A stretch of DNA of 64,000 nt from Clostridiaceae bacterium (GTDB lineage: Bacteria; Bacillota; Clostridia; Lachnospirales; Lachnospiraceae): positions 1 to 64,000 of the forward strand of contig CAJTGE010000027.1 of the NCBI GenBank assembly GCA_910575795.1. The letters are read 5' to 3'. Positions 62,226 to 64,000 of the stretch are shown in pieces. The notes beneath the pieces were generated by a model, which saw only the letters and a list, made by a program, of their open reading frames with translations, was not told where the DNA came from and did not search any database. The position numbers and the translations under genes were made by a program. Position 1 is the first letter of the stretch. Every line of letters begins with the position of its first letter.

Positions 62226-62666
62226 ATGCATATCAGTACAAAATGTTCGGTTGCGATTCACTGCCTTATTTTTATTTATGAATATGGGGATAAGCAGAAG
62301 GTAACCAGTGAACTTCTGGCGTTATCAACCGGGATCAATCCTGTCACAATCCGCAATATTATAAGTTCATTGAAAAAGGATGGCATAATATCTGTGAAAT
62401 TCGGGACAGGCGGAACAACTCTGAACTGTCCGCCGGATGAAGTGACCTTATACCGTATATGTAAAGCGATAGAGCCAGCTTTTAGTTCCAAACTTATAGG
62501 CATTCATTCACTGCCTTCGCAGCTATGCCCCATAGGAAAAAATATCCATAATGTATTGGACTGCTCTTATGAGAAAATAAGAAATGACCTATGCCAAAGT
62601 TTAGAAAGCATCACATTAGGAAATATCATATCCGATTATCACCGTATTGAGCATAAGCCAGATTAA
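62226..62666 (+). CDS. Rrf2 family transcriptional regulator
   Basis: A 147-residue Rrf2-type regulator with a winged HTH at about 5-75 (ISTKCSVAIHCLIFIYEYG, TGINPVTIRNIISSLKKDGII). There is only one cysteine-containing loop, near LPSQLCPIG, instead of the three-cysteine cluster of IscR, so Fe-S binding is uncertain. This looks like the YwnA-like subgroup. ATG 62226 has AAAGGAG seven bases before it. It is divergent from, and the probable regulator of, the flavodoxin/ferredoxin gene. Confidence 0.88.
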   Translation: MHISTKCSVAIHCLIFIYEYGDKQKVTSELLALSTGINPVTIRNIISSLKKDGIISVKFGTGGTTLNCPPDEVTLYRICKAIEPAFSSKLIGIHSLPSQLCPIGKNIHNVLDCSYEKIRNDLCQSLESITLGNIISDYHRIEHKPD

Positions 62667-63138
62667 TATTTATGCCTAAAAGGATATTGAGATAAAATGT
62701 AGGGAGTGGGTGGGATTCCGCCGCCTTCGGCATTGTGGGCAATGTGTATAACTCCCCGTCTTATGGAGCTGTGGGCAATACTGTTTGCAGGATGTGGGAA
62801 AGCTGTCTTTTGCTTTTCCATAAGCTGTGAATGGTGTGTCCATAGCGGAATGGGGAGTTATGCACATTTCCATGATGCTTTTTTTGCTTTTAAAGCCCTT
62901 TTCAGACAGAGAATTACCGGGAAGGGTTATTATCCCGATCTGGCTGTTCCTGTGCGCTTTTTGGCGGCTCTGTGCGCCCTAAATACTGGTTCAGGTTCTC
63001 CAGTTTCCTGTTCAGCAATTTCCAAGAAGGACATACCCCTGCGCAATTAATTTGCACAGGGGTATTTTCCGTTCCGAATAATGTGCGGAACCGTATTCCC
63101 GCAATGTGGCGGGAAATCTATAATGGATTCTTTTTCTG
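62667..63138. other. Gene-poor stretch with inverted repeats
   Basis: No convincing gene. TATAACTCCCC (about 62748) and GGGGAGTTAT (about 62849) form a distant inverted repeat. A minus-strand run near 62940-63020 translates as RKLENLNQYLGRTEPPKSA and may be the end of a lost mobilisation gene. A terminator-like hairpin ATACCCCTG/CAGGGGTAT with TTTT lies at 63034-63068. Confidence 0.5.
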
Positions 63139-63650
63139 CTAAAAAAATCTGCAAATCGAATGCTCTTTTAATCTGAAGAACAACACCTGATCTTCGATGC
63201 CTCTACCCGGAACACCATAATCCAGTATAGGAGGCAACCCTGTTTTGATATCTTTTCCAAAAATAATGACTCCTGATGCCGGTGCTCCTCCAAGCAAGGT
63301 CATACTTATCGCAAGATCAATCATTTTATCATCAAGGCTAATCCATGAGTGATCAAAGTACAATCCTTGCCCAAGCACCTCGCCTATACATAGATCAGGT
63401 TTGTATCCGAATCTCAGACAGGCACACATATAATGCAGCACATGAAGCGTGGCAGGCGCCTCACCATTGTTTTCTCTCCATGTACCTGTACATATTTGCC
63501 AGAACATCCCCGATATCTTCTTTATAGCCGTTCGCTTTAACTGCATATCTTATTTGCTCCGGAACACTCATTGTGTCCTTTCTTAAACAGCAATTCTTAT
63601 ATTTCTTTCCGCTTCCACATGGGCACGGATTATTTCTTCCTAATTTTCAT
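63139..63650 (-). pseudogene. SEC-C motif protein, frameshifted
   Basis: The upstream frame carries the zinc-binding SEC-C motif [18 protein letters not shown] followed by [20 protein letters not shown], then meets a stop. The next frame continues [20 protein letters not shown] and CIGEVLGQGLYFDHSWISLD to the C-terminus at 63139. One extra base near 63477 explains the break. A second shift near 63640 separates a possible ATG from the motif. SEC-C proteins bind zinc and often accompany toxin or secretion modules; here it is likely inactive. Confidence 0.75.
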
Positions 63651-63664
63651 CATGCGCCCCTTCT

Positions 63665-64000
63665 TTATTGTTTTATAAACGGCACAATCACATCGTAGAA
63701 CTTCTTCGTCCAATCAGCGTGGAAGTTCGCCATCTGGAGCCAATCGGTCTCATTCTCGATGCTGACGTTATTAAGCTGAATGAAGACCTTGGACGATTTG
63801 ATGTCGTCACCACGGTTCCACTGAAGCGTCGTGCCCAGAGCGGATTCGATCTCAGACTTATGTGTATAGAGACTGTCAAAGGCATCCTTGTTTTCTTGCT
63901 TATTGCCTCTGCCAAATACGACCTCTGCCCGCGCTGCATCAAAGTTTGCTACGCAACAAAGATAGAAACCACCTATACCATAGAAGCCATTGATCCAGTT
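63665..64000 (-). CDS. DUF4268 domain protein, partial at window edge
   Basis: A 111-residue C-terminal portion open to the right edge. The frame reads GFYGIGGFYLCCVANFDAAR, HKSEIESALGTTLQWNRGDD, KVFIQLNNVSIENETDWLQM and ends DVIVPFIKQ, typical of DUF4268 proteins, which carry a nuclease-like fold and are found in defence or mobile contexts. No start lies inside the window, so it shows only as an open frame. The N-terminal part and function cannot be judged here. Confidence 0.75.
   Translation of the reverse strand, partial: NWINGFYGIGGFYLCCVANFDAARAEVVFGRGNKQENKDAFDSLYTHKSEIESALGTTLQWNRGDDIKSSKVFIQLNNVSIENETDWLQMANFHADWTKKFYDVIVPFIKQ

Noticed and set aside
62676-62873. 65-residue minus-strand frame after the Rrf2 gene
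   Set aside because: Low-complexity Cys/Pro/Arg-rich translation across an inverted repeat; looks like a chance frame.

Overview
The window looks like a chromosome segment of a spore-forming, fairly high-GC member of the Clostridia, most likely Lachnospiraceae (Enterocloster/Hungatella/Lachnoclostridium type). This rests on the dimeric class II glycyl-tRNA synthetase, the spore genes gpr and spoIIP, a BclA-like collagen protein, DUF1846, GerMN lipoproteins, MntP, an AgrC-like/LytTR pair and the general protein style. No 16S rRNA is present, so the genus is an inference.

Layout. 0.1-4.3 kb: lgt-like transferase, FMN-binding protein, chemotaxis receptor, rpsT, TfoX-C protein. 4.3-7.2 kb: membrane Ser/Thr kinase divergent from an HTH regulator, then holA. 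7.3-15.1 kb: minus-strand comEC, GerMN lipoprotein, orphan histidine kinase, degV and an ABC exporter. 15.2-15.9 kb: two nested miniature transposons and a type I toxin-antitoxin-like locus. 16-19.3 kb: MFS transporter and a wHTH/nucleotidyltransferase/choline-kinase fusion. 19.5-28.2 kb: coiled-coil protein, AgrC-like kinase with LytTR regulator, TIM-barrel protein, exonuclease, glyS with a lipoprotein, queA, membrane protein. 28.3-33.2 kb: tRNA-Arg, mntP, DUF1846, ftsH. 33.3-38.2 kb: M24 aminopeptidase and AbgT transporter divergent from a LacI-type regulator, with two matching operators. 38.3-47.2 kb: small acidic protein, collagen-like spore-surface protein, TrpB-like enzyme with an attenuator leader, XRE regulator, broken glycosyltransferase, spoIIP-gpr.

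From about 47.4 kb to the right edge the sequence becomes more AT-rich and is dominated by remnants of integrative elements (aldo/keto reductase, ICE sigma-like/transposase, OmpR, MerR, tyrosine and serine recombinase and SEC-C pseudogenes). Among these are intact cargo genes: C45 hydrolase with an AraC/GyrI regulator, AraC-GNAT with MATE, TetR with hydrolase, AraC with an accessory ClpP, two lipoproteins, a TTRAP protein, a small toxin-like peptide, a flavodoxin/ferredoxin protein with an Rrf2 regulator, and a partial DUF4268 protein.

The most notable structural finding is a family of miniature elements with GTAACAG-type ends. Three 133-bp copies (15361, 42757, 61150) each have a perfect 8-bp target duplication. 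A related 144-bp copy (7212) also has a perfect one, and an older element (15226-15515) contains one of the 133-bp copies. GTAA ends with 8-bp duplications point to the IS66 family. A second miniature family with CTAG ends supplies the kinase stop codon at 4504 and splits a serine recombinase at 59841.
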